From NCBI RefSeq assembly GCF_048128805.1, contig NC_136004.1:19116049-19180048 (forward strand): a stretch of DNA of 64,000 nt, written 5' to 3'. Shown here piece after piece: positions 30,600 through 47,240 of this stretch (its first letter is position 1; each line of letters begins with the position of its first letter). The stretch comes from Centroberyx gerrardi. Its lineage: Eukaryota; Chordata; Actinopteri; Beryciformes; Berycidae. The notes under the pieces are model-generated. The model saw only the letters and a program-made list of their open reading frames with translations, was not told the origin of the DNA and made no database searches. The position numbers and the translations under genes were made by a program.

Positions 30600-31239
30600 A
30601 AAAAAAAATTTTCAAACTGTACTTTATTTAGAGATGTTCTTTGACACAGAAATACAAAATCATTCTCTGCTGGAGCCCCGACAGTTCAGACATATTTTTG
30701 GGCAAAACTGATCCCTGATACGGAGTGACCAAGAGCATTTTAAGGCAAAAAATAGAGTTAGAGTGCTTTCCTCCACATGGAAATAGCCCATTTCCCCCAA
30801 TTTTTTTACTTTGAGTTAATAATATACTACAGAGGTAAATGTGGCCTAGGAGCTACGTCTGTACTCAAGGCTCACACAGAAAACAGCCTCTCACACACCA
30901 GCACACTGGCTGGACAAAAACATGAGTTAGCCCTGTATATTCACAAGGCTTCAAGGCAACATTAGACAGGAACAGTTATTGTATATTTGCATATAAATAA
31001 ACTGAAAAAAGTATGAAGTAGTATGAAGCAGCAAAATGAGTGTTGAATGTTAGTCCTTTTATGTACCAGGGTAAACACAATCAGTAGAGCCTCACAAGTG
31101 ATCATTTGCCATCTTATGTGTGTAGAAGGGTGCCAAAATCAACTTTTTTCTAGTGTGGGTCAATGGCATAAAATTGCTCGTTATATGTGAACGGACGGTG
31201 ATTGCGTAGGAGATTCTTCTGAGCATATCAACGGCTTCT
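30600..31239 (-). other. acaa2: acaa2 3' UTR
   Basis: Downstream of the acaa2 stop codon on the minus strand. An AATAAA on the minus strand lies at about 30622-30627, giving a 3' UTR of about 600 bases. A run of about 14 A lies just beyond (30595-30608). Confidence 0.5.
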
Positions 31240-35793
<4,554 letters not shown>

Positions 35794-36286
35794 GATGTCG
35801 ATTCAACAATCCACGAAAGTCGAGAAGAAAGTAGATTTTGACTGAGGTTTTGTATGTGGCACTCTCAGTTCACCCGGGCTATATATGAAGGAAAGAGACG
35901 CCTGACCTTTTCCCTAAATAATGTGACGTAAGTTTCCAGTCGGGCAATAACATTCGACAAATATGTCACGCCTACTAAGTAAAATTAAGAATATTTGAAA
36001 GGGTAAAAAAATCACCAATGTAACACGTCATGTTTGTTATTGACGATATTTATAATGCGGCCAATAATTTGCCCATGTCTCGTTTTCCTGAGCAAACAAA
36101 AATACACGAAAGTGCCACCGCGAAATCTGTCATACGACTTTGATGTTCAACGTCATCTGCCTGCGCCATCTCCGTTCTGTCGCAGCAGCATCAGTCAAGG
36201 GGACGAGCAATGATATGATTTGTAGCTGCATGTGGACATTTCTTTCTCCGAGTATGTGTTTATAGTGAAGCAACAAAGTAGAAACC
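35794..36286. promoter_or_regulatory. Bidirectional promoter, acaa2 / mrpl40
   Basis: Only 493 bases separate the two divergent start codons. The region has CpG-rich patches near 36110-36200 and two CRE/ATF-like half-sites (TGACGTAAG near 35923 and AACGTCATC near 36150). A CCAAT occurs near 36061. No TATA box is obvious. Both products act in mitochondria, so shared control is plausible (inference). Confidence 0.55.
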
Positions 36287-39204
36287 ATGTCTCTCGCTTT
36301 ATCGCGTTCCCTCTGCAGGGTTTTATCCCGGCAGACTGCTACATCCAGGTGAGTAGTTCCAGTTGGATATTATGACCTGTCTCTGGTAGCTAGCAAAGCC
36401 GCAGCTAGCTGGGTTAGGTTTTGCCTGCTATACCATGTCAACACAACCATCAGCTAAATGCTGCTAACTTGGGCTGTGGTTGATAAAATTGTCTCGTCCA
36501 ACAATAACCGTCCAGCAAATAGCATGTAGTCTCCTCTACCAGATACTCTGTGCAGTCACTTTCGACTTGGACTCGAGTCACAATTTTAATTACTTGAGAC
36601 TTGACTTGATGCATGAAGAGAATACTTGAGACTTGACTTTGACTTGTACTTTGATGATTTGAAAAGGTTTCTAAAGTCTTGACTATATGTGTAGATGACT
36701 TAGATTGAAAGTTATAAGAGTTGTTCCACCAGATAGACTGAATTTAAATTGTTTTCTCAATTTGTATGGAATGATTGAATTTATTGAAGTTGAAACTGAT
36801 TGTAGAAATCAAATTCATGATGTTTTTATCCTATTAAAACGATATTGCATTGAAAAAGTTTTTTTTTTTTTTTTTTTTACATTAAATTAGATTAAATTGA
36901 TACTGGACTCTTGATTTGTTTTAACTTGACTTGGTGTTCTACGTTTAGACTTGACATTAATGACATGGACTTGACTTGGTAATCTACATTTAGACTTGGC
37001 CTGGGATTCAAGCAAAGTTGACTTGGTCACAATCGCTGTGAGGTTCTTTTCTAAATTAATTTGGCTGGTAAGACTGTCCAAGAGACTGCTGCTTCTTCCA
37101 AATCACTAGAGAAAGTTAGATTCCTACCAAAGATGATGTAGCCTACCACCGACTTTTATTCTGTATTATTTTACAGCTTTTTGATGGGAGAAAATTGCCA
37201 TGCTGTACAAAGTCCTTGGTTTGCATCGGTGATGACACTGAAGACATCTGCTCCCCTAAGGTAAGATGGTTCAGTCCAGACTGTGTGACTTGAGATGTTG
37301 TCATAACAAGTAACGCGGTTAAACATATCTACATCCATATCTACATCATGTCTGAATGTCTGAATGTGCTCTGCTTTGTATTATGTAAGAGCGGAGCCCA
37401 AAAAGAAGAAGAAAGTGGACCCCAGGAGGGAGCAGATGATGAGGGAGAGAATGAGGAAGAAGCTGAAGAAGATGGAGAAGGTCCCACCTGAGCTCATCCC
37501 CATAGAGGACTTCATCACTCCGGCCAAATTCCTGGATGAAACGAGGTGCAGTTCATATCACTTCTGTCCACCATGCAGATATGTTCACCATATTTTATAC
37601 ATTGATTCATCGTCTCAAAAGTTAATTCTTACTTTTGTTTAACATATTCTCCATTTACATGCTTCTACTCGGACATAATATCTGAAAGCATAAAATAAAT
37701 GTTCACTTTTATGCTGACAACACAATACACAATATTGACAATGATAGTGCGATTATTTTGCTTAATATTGTTATTGAGATATCAATTGTAATACAATATA
37801 CAGACACAGGTATTTCAATATTTTAGATTTTTCAGCCGACAAGAAACATATTTAATAATTTGCTCTGTTTGAATACACTGAAAGTGTGTTTACAATGTGT
37901 AATTTCATCCATATGCCAGAAATTGCTTAGGAGTTCATTTTGAGCAACCACCATTCTGATAAAATAATTGCAGCCTCATGCGATTTGGAAATTGAAGTAG
38001 TTCACATTGCGATTTTCTTAAAATTAATTGTGCAGCCCTTACAATGCTGGAGGTCACAGAATTCTTCGTGCCAGTATAAAGACAGCAGCAAGAATGTAAT
38101 TGGATGTAATTTTTGATGCAAATTTGAGTTTTGACAAACACATTTAGACATGTGCAATCATGTTTTTCTCAAATGAAAAATGTTTCCAAAATGAAGCAGT
38201 TTTTATCCTTAAGTAAGAAGTCATCCATGCTTTTATATCTTCTCACTTTAACTAGTCTGTATTCCTGCCTCAGTCTAAAGTTCCTCTTTCCTTTCCAACT
38301 TGTACAAAATGCAGCAGCATTTTTACTGGAACAGACAAGATCACATCACCTCGAATTTATCATCTATTGGTTACCTGTTAAGTTTTAGAATTGACTTTAC
38401 TGATCACTTTTAAGGCATGGATTTAGGGATCGGTCTGGCACCAAACTATATCACAGTCCTTTTAACCCCATATGAGCCGGAGGTCCTCATGTAGATCCCG
38501 ACTGGCTGTTCCAAAATGTACATCAAAAAGCCGATCAGGCTTTTGGCATCAGAGCTCCCAGACTTGGGAACGACCTGCCTGAGGAGCTCAGGCTGGAGAA
38601 ATCATTTCTTAAAACACATTTTTATAACTTTTATGTATAGGTCTTGTCTTTCACCTAAATTTTTATGGTTTACTTTTATGTTCTTACCTTGCTTTCACTT
38701 TGCTGTCAATTTTTTACTCCCTTATGAAGTGTTTTGTAACCATTTTAAGAAGTGCTATATAAAGTTTATTTTCACTGTTTTACAAAGGGAACGCTTTACA
38801 CCAAGGCTGTCCTTTGAGGAGAGCGAGCGCCGAGCTCTGCTACTGAAGGAGTGGTGTCGTTACAAACAGGTTATCTGACTTACTTTTCACAACTCCATCA
38901 CTTTAAAACTCTGCCCAAACCACAGCATCACGTACAGCTTCTGGGCTAAATGTGCTCATCGGTCTGTTTGTTGCAGAAGCAGCACATGGCTGAAATGGAG
39001 GCTATTGAAGTTGCTCTGGAGGCCCAGAGGGAAGCGCTGCAGGAGCTCAGGATCGAGTCTGAGGAGCTTTACCGGGCAGCGCTGAAGCCCGACACCCTTC
39101 TCTTTCCCTTCAGTCACGAAGGACCCAGCTACACACCGCCCAAGGCCAACTATGATGCACCCGATGGCAAATACAATGACATCACCAAAGTCTACACTCA
39201 GTGA
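36287..39204 (+). CDS. mrpl40: Mitochondrial ribosomal protein L40 (mL40), 5 exons
   Basis: Component of the mitochondrial large ribosomal subunit. Exons: 36287-36348, 37177-37260, 37390-37545, 38788-38869, 38977-39204. Total 612 nt, 203 residues versus 206 in human. The N-terminus [20 protein letters not shown] is a basic, hydroxylated presequence for mitochondrial import. The conserved core begins [15 protein letters not shown] and includes [38 protein letters not shown] and [20 protein letters not shown], ending [11 protein letters not shown]. Exons 3 and 4 use AAG acceptors rather than CAG or TAG; the frame fixes both. Intron 3 has taken in a LINE fragment. Candidate ATTAAA signal at 39498-39503. 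Confidence 0.93.
36553..37030. repeat. ACTTG-rich dispersed repeat in mrpl40 intron 1
   Basis: Begins TTTCGACTTGGACTCGAGTCA and continues with many GACTTG/ACTTGAGACTTGACTT units on both sides of an A/T-rich centre that includes a run of 18 T (about 36860-36877). Such GACTTGACTCG-type blocks are common in fish genomes. Ends not resolved. Confidence 0.55.
37730..38045. mobile_element. Decayed hAT-like repeat related to 27209-27560
   Basis: The right end reads GCGATTTGGAAATTGAAGTA ... TTAATTGTGCAGCCCTTA, closely similar to the right end of the rpl6 intron element. The left part (TGACAATGATAGTGCGATTA) looks like the same kind of repeat, but no left terminus or target duplication could be fixed. 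Confidence 0.45.
38095..38775 (+). mobile_element. L2-clade LINE fragment (ORF2 C-terminus)
   Basis: Degenerate coding remnant of a non-LTR retrotransposon. In plus frames one reads [14 protein letters not shown] and YWLPVKF (the C-terminal part of the reverse transcriptase ORF), then [15 protein letters not shown] and [11 protein letters not shown] followed by a stop at 38638-38640. Frame changes separate these blocks. It ends AAGTGCTATATAAAGTTTA, the same tail type as other L2-like copies here. It sits in sense orientation in mrpl40 intron 3. Confidence 0.75.
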
Positions 39205-40348
39205 TGAAAATGGAACATATATGTGGGTGCAGCTGGTGTGTAAATTGTCACTTACTGTGTGTCCTTACATGATTCAACCAGCCAAACAGATGAAATCAGA
39301 CATTGAGGCTTTCAGCAGCCTAAGTGCTAAGGAAGGAACAGATATTTCCAAATAACAGTATGATCACTTCAGTTCTATCATAGATTTGTATCAAATGTGT
39401 GAACATTAGTGAATTAGAACTATTGAATCTAGTTATAGTTTGTTTTTCCACATCCATGCCTCTGTATAAAACATAACTTGTAAGTAAACCAATATAAATT
39501 AAAATTTACATTGTTTTTTTTAATGATATGCTTTGTTCGGAATTACTTTATACATTTTATGGTATTAAGCAAAACAATGGAAGGCACATCCTTCATTACT
39601 GAATCTTGAAAACATTTATACATCCCTTAATTTGACAAGACTATAGTATCCGTCTTACACTGAACAGTAAAATAGAGCAGCCAGTGTCAAATGCATCAAA
39701 CCCATTTACTGAGGCAGAATGCTGTCGGCTTCTATGCTTCAATTTACACAACCTGTGGACAATGAAACATTTAGGATTGGTAAAAAGGATAGTAACACCT
39801 ACACAGAAACCATATCATTGTAATTCACTGGTAAAATGCCTGTTGATTCACACTATCATCCTCATGATTGAGCACCAGATGCTGCTGTCACTACTGAAAT
39901 ACACAAATTACTGTGTACCTGACAGTAAATATATTATGCATTTTTAGGTGACAAACAGGTAGGTGTACATCCTTTTATGAACAAAATCCAAAAATTGAAG
40001 ACATGCGCTACTTCCAGTAGACAAGATCTCGTGAATCATTTTGAAATTGGAAATAACATAACATTAAATCATTTCAATTTCAACACATTTTTATCCACTC
40101 GCAGCCATGTGATGACGCTCTGGTAGCTTATCGATTGTATAAATTCAATACAGAGTTCTCCAAGCTCTGGCCTACTTCAAAAGCTGCACCTTGCAAGGCC
40201 AGAAACTATCTATAGCAGCATTCCACTGAATACAGTCTCTCCAGCACTCAAGGATTCTGCACGTCCATGCAGTGAAATCTGTCTCGACTATTACTTTCAC
40301 TTTGGTTTGGTCACCATGGAGCCAAGACAGCACTTCACTAGCAAGAGT
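39205..40348. other. Convergent 3' regions of mrpl40 and c22orf39
   Basis: The two genes converge here. mrpl40 probably ends after ATTAAA at 39498. The 3' UTR of the c22orf39 homologue must lie in the right part, but no clear AATAAA was found on the minus strand. No coding signal or recognised repeat. Confidence 0.5.
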
Positions 40349-41761
40349 TCAGGAGTCCTGAGGCTTTTCCTGGTTCAGGGGCATATGCCAGTCTCTGGGA
40401 GGGTCTCGCCTCAGTTCCCAAACTGGGGTGAACTTTCTCTGCTCTGCCACTCTGTTCCTTTCACTCCTCAGTAACGCTTCCTGCAAAACAGAGACACATT
40501 AGAAATTTAAAAAAAAAAAAGCCTATGAGTTGTTGGGTGAAAGTCAGACATATGCACTGATTCCAGACTGGGCCTTACAGACTTCCTCTTTGTGTTCACT
40601 TCATCGATTTGAGACAACTTTTCACACTCAAATCCAGTGACTTAGCTCATGATATAAGCACTGACTGTAACATGCGTTTTGAATGTAAAAATAAGTGATG
40701 AATGTATTTTGAAGCTCTAGATTCTATTTGATATATGGTTTCTAAATATTAAAACAAAATGGATATGTACAGTGAGTGGAATCTCAAGGATGCAAAGAGA
40801 TTATATAGTCTGGGGGCATTTTTAATGCCAGTTAGAATTAAATGTAAGACCAATTTCACATCTGAAATAAGTGTGAAAATGAAATCAACTGAAGACCTAG
40901 CAGACTATACATCAGTATGACTGGGTTGATTTCTCACTGGAAAAAAGTGCACCAAAAAGCTGCAATATTTTAAAGACATCTAAAACTGATTTTGCTCTAT
41001 ACAACTATATGAAAAACCCTTTAAGGACTCAAGTTTAGATAGTATAAGATAGTTCAAGATTTTTTCAGGACATGCAGACATCCTGGATAGTCATAAAATG
41101 CAGGATTGGGGATTTCAACAATGACACCTCATGCAGTTGTACCTTGGCCTCTGTGCCTGTGTGTTTCTCCCATTCCCTGCAGCTGTAGTAGTCCTCTTTC
41201 CACTGCTGGCAGGTCGGGGACGTCCCATAGGTGTAATAGTGGTGGAAACGGTTCCACAGGCTTTTGCAGTGTTTGAACTCACTCATGTAGTTATCACAGG
41301 TACGAGGTGGCTATATGGACGGACAGAGTACAAGTACTAAGACAATGAAATGCAGTTTAGCATCTAACCAGAAGTGCAAAAGAAGCAGTAACAGTGCAGT
41401 GCAATGTAATGTACATATGTATAATATATAAATAGAATAAGCTGTAAGGGTAGTATGAATGTGCTAAGATATATACAGTATGAACAGTATTAACAGTATC
41501 AACAGTATGAACAGTGGATATGAGTATGCAAGATATATGAATATGCAAGATGTATATAATAATATATGTAGTATATGCAGTATGGTGTAAGGTATGGTGT
41601 ATCCTCTACTGTGTGCTTTTGGGGAAGGTCATACATTATTTCTATTTTAATTAATTAGGCTATAGCAAACGTGCTGAAAGCATCACAAAGAAGACGAGTG
41701 AACTTGGATAATACACTGGCAGAGCAAATTTAAGATCAACCTGAAGAGGACGTTGTTAGAA

Positions 41762-41850
<89 letters not shown>

Positions 41851-42276
41851 AACTTGTAACATTAGCCAACCCAAATAATAACAGCGCCTCCTTGAGGTTG
41901 CAACAGATGAATCTCAGCATCCAGGCAATCTTTCGTGGCTGGTGATACATTTATTTAGTTTTCGAAATGGACTGGTTAGATTATACTTCGAAAGGTTTGC
42001 CTTCCATGCAAATCGTGAAACAAAAGAAAGCGTTGGCTAGCTTAGCGTCTGATGTATCGTCTCTGTCCGACATGGATCACTGGAAAGGTTACGTTGTCCA
42101 GTTAGCACATTAGCTAATCACCTAGCTAACTACTTTATTCTGCCTTGGCACTGTTCACTCTTTCAAAGCCTAATATAACAAAACAGATGAATCAAGCCCG
42201 ACATATTTTTTTATCAAATCAAAATGTAATTAGTTTGATACGTTACCCTCCACGCTGCTTCTTCAGACCGATCCAT
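40349..42276 (-). CDS. c22orf39: C22orf39 homologue (UPF0545), twin-CX9C small protein
   Basis: Minus-strand exons 42247-42276, 41143-41310 and 40349-40480; 330 nt, 109 residues versus about 105 in human C22orf39. Starts MDRSEEAAWRPPRTCDNYMS and ends PLNQEKPQDS. The central exon has two CX9C motifs: Cys-DNYMSEFKH-Cys and Cys-QQWKEDYYS-Cys. Twin CX9C proteins usually fold as disulfide-stapled helical hairpins, often in the mitochondrial intermembrane space, so a CHCH-like fold is inferred. The function of the family is poorly defined. It lies between mrpl40 and ufd1, the same neighbourhood as human 22q11.2. Intron 1 holds the longest TG array in the window. Confidence 0.88.
41478..41513. repeat. 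Short 9-bp tandem repeat
   Basis: Four contiguous copies of GTATNAACA with N = G, T, C, G, within an AT-rich part of intron 1 of the c22orf39 homologue. Confidence 0.85.
41766..41849. repeat. (TG)42 microsatellite
   Basis: An uninterrupted array of about 84 bases, the longest pure dinucleotide tract in the window. The long His-Thr and Val-Cys ORFs through it are artefacts. Confidence 0.98.
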
Positions 42277-43186
42277 TGCCTGTAGCTGCTAGCTTTAGCT
42301 TACCCTTTGACAGTCAGTGTGGCTGATGAAGTCATATTACATCTGGCCAATCACGTGCTGATATTCCACTTATTCCCGCCCACTTGACTAGAACAGATCA
42401 GGCACAGCTAAAATTTCAGTCAAGAAAACAGTTTATGATTATGTAAATATCTAATTTTTCGATCATGAGGCCAGTCCTTAAAGTTCTGCTGTTAATAAAT
42501 ACATTACAAACATTACAAGGCACATTTAATTTCAAAACACAGTACTTTATTTCAGTCTATAAATAAACCAAGCAAAGAGAAATTTGCAACTTATTCTTAT
42601 AAACCCCAACAGGCTCTGAATCTAAAAAAAAACAGAAAACAGAAAAGAATTTAGAGCTATTATTGCTCCCATTTTGTCATAAGGAAGAGGCATGGGGAAG
42701 ATTTGGGATTCAGGGTTCCAAAAAATGTTCAGGAGGATTTTACAAATGAATTATAGATGCAACCAGCCATTATGGAAAAAAACAAATGCACTATATATAT
42801 ATATTTATTTAATTCACCCCGGTGTGGGGAAAGGTCATTCAAATCTGATATCAAAACAATGCTTTATGAATAAACCCCTGTGTTGGTGGCTTGGCAATGT
42901 AATTATTTTGCCAGGGTCAAACCAGTAACACCGGACTCTTGGACACCAAATTACTACTGGCAGCACTCATTTTACAGCGCTCTTCTTCACGTGTTTAGCA
43001 AATGTATTACTGCTAGAGTCTTAAATTAAATATAATTCAAACTCGATCACACAACTGCAATTTCCAAGGGACAGAAAAACAGAATCCCTGTGCTTTTGAA
43101 TGCCAGTTTTTTTTTTTTTACTTTTTGTAGTGGGTGTACAATAGATATGGTGAGTTTGTGCACATCAGCCAGCCTCTCTGAAATCT
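42277..43186 (-). other. ufd1: ufd1 3' UTR and c22orf39 upstream region
   Basis: Minus-strand AATAAA at 42546-42551 would end the ufd1 3' UTR about 640 bases after its stop. The remaining 270 bases hold the presumed c22orf39 promoter, including a CCAAT (in GGCCAATCACG, about 42347). The two genes are therefore tightly tandem. Confidence 0.5.
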
Positions 43187-46100
43187 TCAAGGCTTTCTTC
43201 CCTTCTTGCGTAGCGACTGTCCTTCACCAGAGAAGGCGATGAATCTGCTCATGGCTTCATCCTGAGAGTAACGATGAAATATAAAAGTACATATAAGTGG
43301 CGTACTACACCATGAGCCCTAAATACAAGACACTGATTTAGAGTACTCTTGTTAAAATTCCAAATAACAGAATGTGAGGAACAGCACTGGAATGTATTGA
43401 AATACTGTAACAAAGCGTAGTCAAAATATTAAATGTCTGACAGAACCAACCCGACTACTTACATCTTCTATTGTTTTCCTGGGCAGAGGCCTAGAATTCC
43501 TAATGAAGGTGATCCTGCCAACTTTGTACTCATAGTTAGGAATGCCTCTGTATCAGAAAAGAGTAGAGTGAGCTTAGATCACAGATTTTACACTCAAAAC
43601 AAATTGCAAATATTTCTATATTGGTTCAAGGTTTAGAGATATATGCAGTACATAAGGATTAGACAAGTGTGACAAAAATGATAGAATTATAATCTTGAAT
43701 AATTATGTAAATGGAGAGTTACAATTGTCAACTGTCAGGGCAGGGTATAAAATATTGATTATCTTCTGACCTTTTAATGTCACTTGGGTCAATAGGGGCA
43801 GGGCTGGGCTCAATGCCTTTCTTTTTGCCATCCAAGCGATTACCAGAGCCAGTGAACGCCTGGGGATTGTAGAGATACAAAAACAGAAATTAAGTTACAT
43901 TGGCACCAGCTATGTGGGCTCAATATTCATGAAAATATTAATTTGCCAATGACTGATAGAAAAATGAACTCACTCTGAATCCCATGTCCATGTCAGCATA
44001 GCTGGGCGGATCTCCTTCTTCCTCCTGTGAAGAGAAGAGAGAAGGTTTTGTCAAAATGTCCACAGGTACGTTGAGCATCATCCATTCGTAGACAAAAGCT
44101 GTTTGGTTCTTACCGTTGGTTCCTCATAGTGCTGAGGCCGTCTTTCAGGCTCTTTGTAACCCAATGGAGCATCAAAATCCACCTGAGAAACAATGCGAGT
44201 CACAGCTTTAAGACATAACTAAGCCAGAGTACACAATAGACTAATTCACTGTTTTCTGTATTATTTTACTGATGCGAGGGTCAGTAGACAGAGGGTCTTA
44301 CATTCATATCACACTCAATGATGGATACTGCTTTATCTGGCTTGGTCTCCATTACTCGCAGTTCATAGATCTGAAACAAATAGTCAGACTTCAGTAAACA
44401 GACAAAGGCAGAGATAAAACCATACTCATATAATAGACTAAGAATATTTAATTTGAACAAGCAGATTTTTAAGTATTACCTTTTCATTGTAGTTGATAGC
44501 GATGACATCACCGGTCGTCAAGCAGGCAAAGTTTCTCAAGGCATTTTCCAGCCTGCGAAACAGACAAGCAAGTTAAACACTTGTCTTGTAAATGTGATAA
44601 AGGTCAATTTAATGGTCCTGGCTAATATTTCTTACACTGCTTTGGGGTTTGTGATGTCCAGGAAGTCTGGGCTTTGCGGCTGGAACTTGGAGTAGGTGGC
44701 CACCATAAGGTTTACACTCTCTACTTGGACTAGACCGCCTTCCTCCAGCAGGAGATTCTGCATCATCTGCAGGGAAGAAATAAACAAACATCAGTACAAT
44801 TCACACCATGGCCTGGATGAATACTTGTTACAGAGTGTCTGTGCGTGAGTGCATTAACATTTAATTAAAGTTGTGGAAGGCATCAAATGTCTTGTCAAAT
44901 CGCACTAAATCAGCAAAGAAAATGGAAAAAAATAAAAAGCATGATTTTCAGCCTATCTCAGTCACGAGAGCTGTAGTTAAGCCAAATGGAGATTAGGGCT
45001 GCAACTAATGATTGTTTTCATTAATTATTAGTTTTTCAATTAATCGATTAATCGTTTAGTCTATAAGATGTCAAAAATAATGACAAATTCCCATCACAAA
45101 TTACCAAAACTCAAATTAGGTCTTAGAATCGCTTACTTAGTCTGACCAGCAGCCAAAAAAAACCAAAGTATTCATCTTATAATAATATATAACAGAGAAA
45201 AGCAAGCAAATCTTTGCAAGCATTTGCGAAGCTGTAACCAGCAAATGTTTGGCATTTTTTGTTGATAAATGACTAAAACGATTAATCAATTCTCAAAATT
45301 ATAATCAACTAATTTTCTGTCGATTGACTAATCGATTAACCAATCGATTAACCAACTAATCATTTCAGCTCTAATGGAGAGTCCTTGCTCTTTAGTGTTT
45401 GTCAAAGGATCATAGCATTGGCAGGATATTGTTTGAGACTATGAAAAAAAACACAAAAACAATGCATTTTATGACCACATGCCATTTCTGCTTCTTCATC
45501 TTAATGTTGTGTATTATCCCTCAAATAGTGTTTATTTATTGGTACATACTAGGTTTCCTGCAGCGGTGATTGCAGACATTTATAGACATTTTGTCAATTT
45601 CTCTCCCGTGTGGCACTGACAGTAAACTTGTTACTGAGTGTTTCTTACCCAGTGTGGCAGGTAGCAGATTCCCTCGTCTGCCACAAACTCCAGCACACCA
45701 CAGTGTGTCGTTCTGTCTGAGTTCTTGTTGCTCAACTTGAACAACATCGGATAGGTGATGTTCAGCCTGCCTGTGTGGGAGAGGAGCAGAGAGGAGGTGA
45801 GAATCATGGAAAATGCATAAAGACGTTTTATATTACTGTAGAGGAGCTTCATTAAAGTCGCACTTACTGAGCTGGTCAAGAGCAGAAGGTGGCATTATTA
45901 CTGAAAGGAGACATCAATCATTAATTCACACATTAATATGAAAACCATTCCAAATCTCTAGTAAATATATATATATCTACAAAACAATGCAGGCTCTGTC
46001 ATTCATGGGGAAAAAACACAATTAGCCGCAGGTAGTCTAACTAGTTCCATATTCTGTCCCATTGTCAACATTATTAAAAGACATACAAAGTATATTAAAT

Positions 46101-46494
46101 CCGTATGTCTTTAAAAATGCTTACTTTTGCCTCCTTTCTCCACATCTGACCGGTCGTTTGGACCTGCCAGCATCGACACCGAGTAGCATCGGTACTGAGT
46201 GGAGAAGCGGTTTTGAAAAGCCCGAGGCATCGGATGGTCGAATACGTGGAACGAAAACTGTGAAGGAAACCAAAACTTCTTAAACCACAGATATTTACGG
46301 ACAATAACGTTTTTAGTAATGTACATTAATCGGTTAGCCACACAGGATTACTTTCACTTGTATCATGACAGGGCATCTTTCTGCCCTGCTGTCTTGTTGT
46401 TGTTAGCCGCTTGCTAACTGCTCAATCGATTTGTTTAGGGAGAAATTTGTCATCATCCGCGGACAAAAGGAGTTTATTGAGCGACACCCACCAT
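43187..46494 (-). CDS. ufd1: Ubiquitin recognition factor UFD1, 12 coding exons
   Basis: Cofactor that with NPL4 recruits the p97/VCP ATPase to ubiquitylated proteins, for example in ER-associated degradation. Minus-strand exons: 46492-46494 (ATG only), 46125-46257, 45868-45900, 45649-45770, 44636-44766, 44480-44552, 44302-44370, 44114-44182, 43974-44024, 43771-43859, 43463-43547, 43187-43261. Total 933 nt, 310 residues versus 307 in human. Starts [20 protein letters not shown]; the N-terminal double-psi barrel covers about 1-195 ([16 protein letters not shown]). p97-binding SHP-type motifs are visible as [11 protein letters not shown] and, near the end, [11 protein letters not shown]. Ends RKKGRKP. 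The first exon holds only the start codon, so a standard ORF scan misses the true start. Confidence 0.97.
44994..45373. mobile_element. hAT-like MITE in a ufd1 intron
   Basis: Begins TAGGGCTGCAACTAATGATT and ends AATCATTTCAGCTCTA, imperfect inverted ends rich in ATTAATCGATTAATCG-type sequence. It is flanked by ATGGAGAT (44986-44993) and ATGGAGAG (45374-45381), an 8-bp target duplication with one mismatch, as expected for hAT elements. There is no transposase ORF in the 380 bp. Confidence 0.8.
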
Positions 46495-46670
46495 GTTGAC
46501 GGTTTACTTCACGTTTTCGACTTAAAATGACTCAAAACAAAGCTGTGGTTGTTTCTTCCTACCCTTAAAAAACACGCTAAGCTGTGAATTCCCAATGTTA
46601 TCTTCCGCTTCTTCCGGAAGTGTATGAGCTGACAGCGGGAAATGACGACACAACAGAACGAGCCAATCAG
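46495..46670 (-). promoter_or_regulatory. ufd1: ufd1 promoter
   Basis: Upstream of the ATG-only exon on the minus strand. An ETS/GABP-type site CCGGAAGTG lies at 46614-46622 and a CCAAT box (in GAGCCAATCAGAGG) at 46663-46667. This combination is common at TATA-less housekeeping promoters. Confidence 0.5.
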
Positions 46671-47240
46671 AGGGGCCCACACAATTAGTGTTTCTTCTTT
46701 TTATAATAACTAAAGCCCAATTTTAAAATATCTCCCTTGCAACTTCTTACATTCTTCTTCTTACATTTGGGAATGAAGTTTTTCTCATATCTTCATCTTA
46801 ATTATCATCCACAGTTCACACACACACAGCATGAATAAGCAAACACCAGCCTCATTCAGAGCAGAGCCACACTTTTAATGAGTCTTATGAAGACCAAATC
46901 AGACATGAATGCCTGACAGCAGTACACTGATGAACCACAAGTTAAAAAGTCATTATAGAGCTCTAGTGGAAACATTTTCTGCCGGACAAAACTGTACAAT
47001 TCATAGACGTATAAAATACAAAATGGAGAAAGGCAATGTTGTGTGGTGACAGGTGCACTTGCAAACAACATAAAAACAATTAGGGATGACTGTAAGAAGA
47101 AGGGCCTTTTTGATGCTGGAGAAGAGTCTGGGGGTGAGGAGTTTTTTGCCAATCTGTAGGTCAAGGTAGGTCTGGTCACAAGTCTCTGTAATGTGTCATT
47201 TTCCACCTTCTTTTTCTTCAAAGGTCCTGGTGACATCCCC
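46671..47240 (-). other. dhx37: dhx37 3' UTR and ufd1 upstream gap
   Basis: No coding signal. A minus-strand ATTAAA lies at 46874-46879 and could end dhx37 transcripts, giving a 3' UTR of about 360 bases. This puts the dhx37 end within about 400 bases of the ufd1 start. Confidence 0.45.

Noticed and set aside
41683-41950. His-Thr and Cys-Val repeat ORFs
   Set aside because: Translations of the (TG)42 array. The same applies to ORFs at about 581-996, 3869-4159 and 62341-62620.
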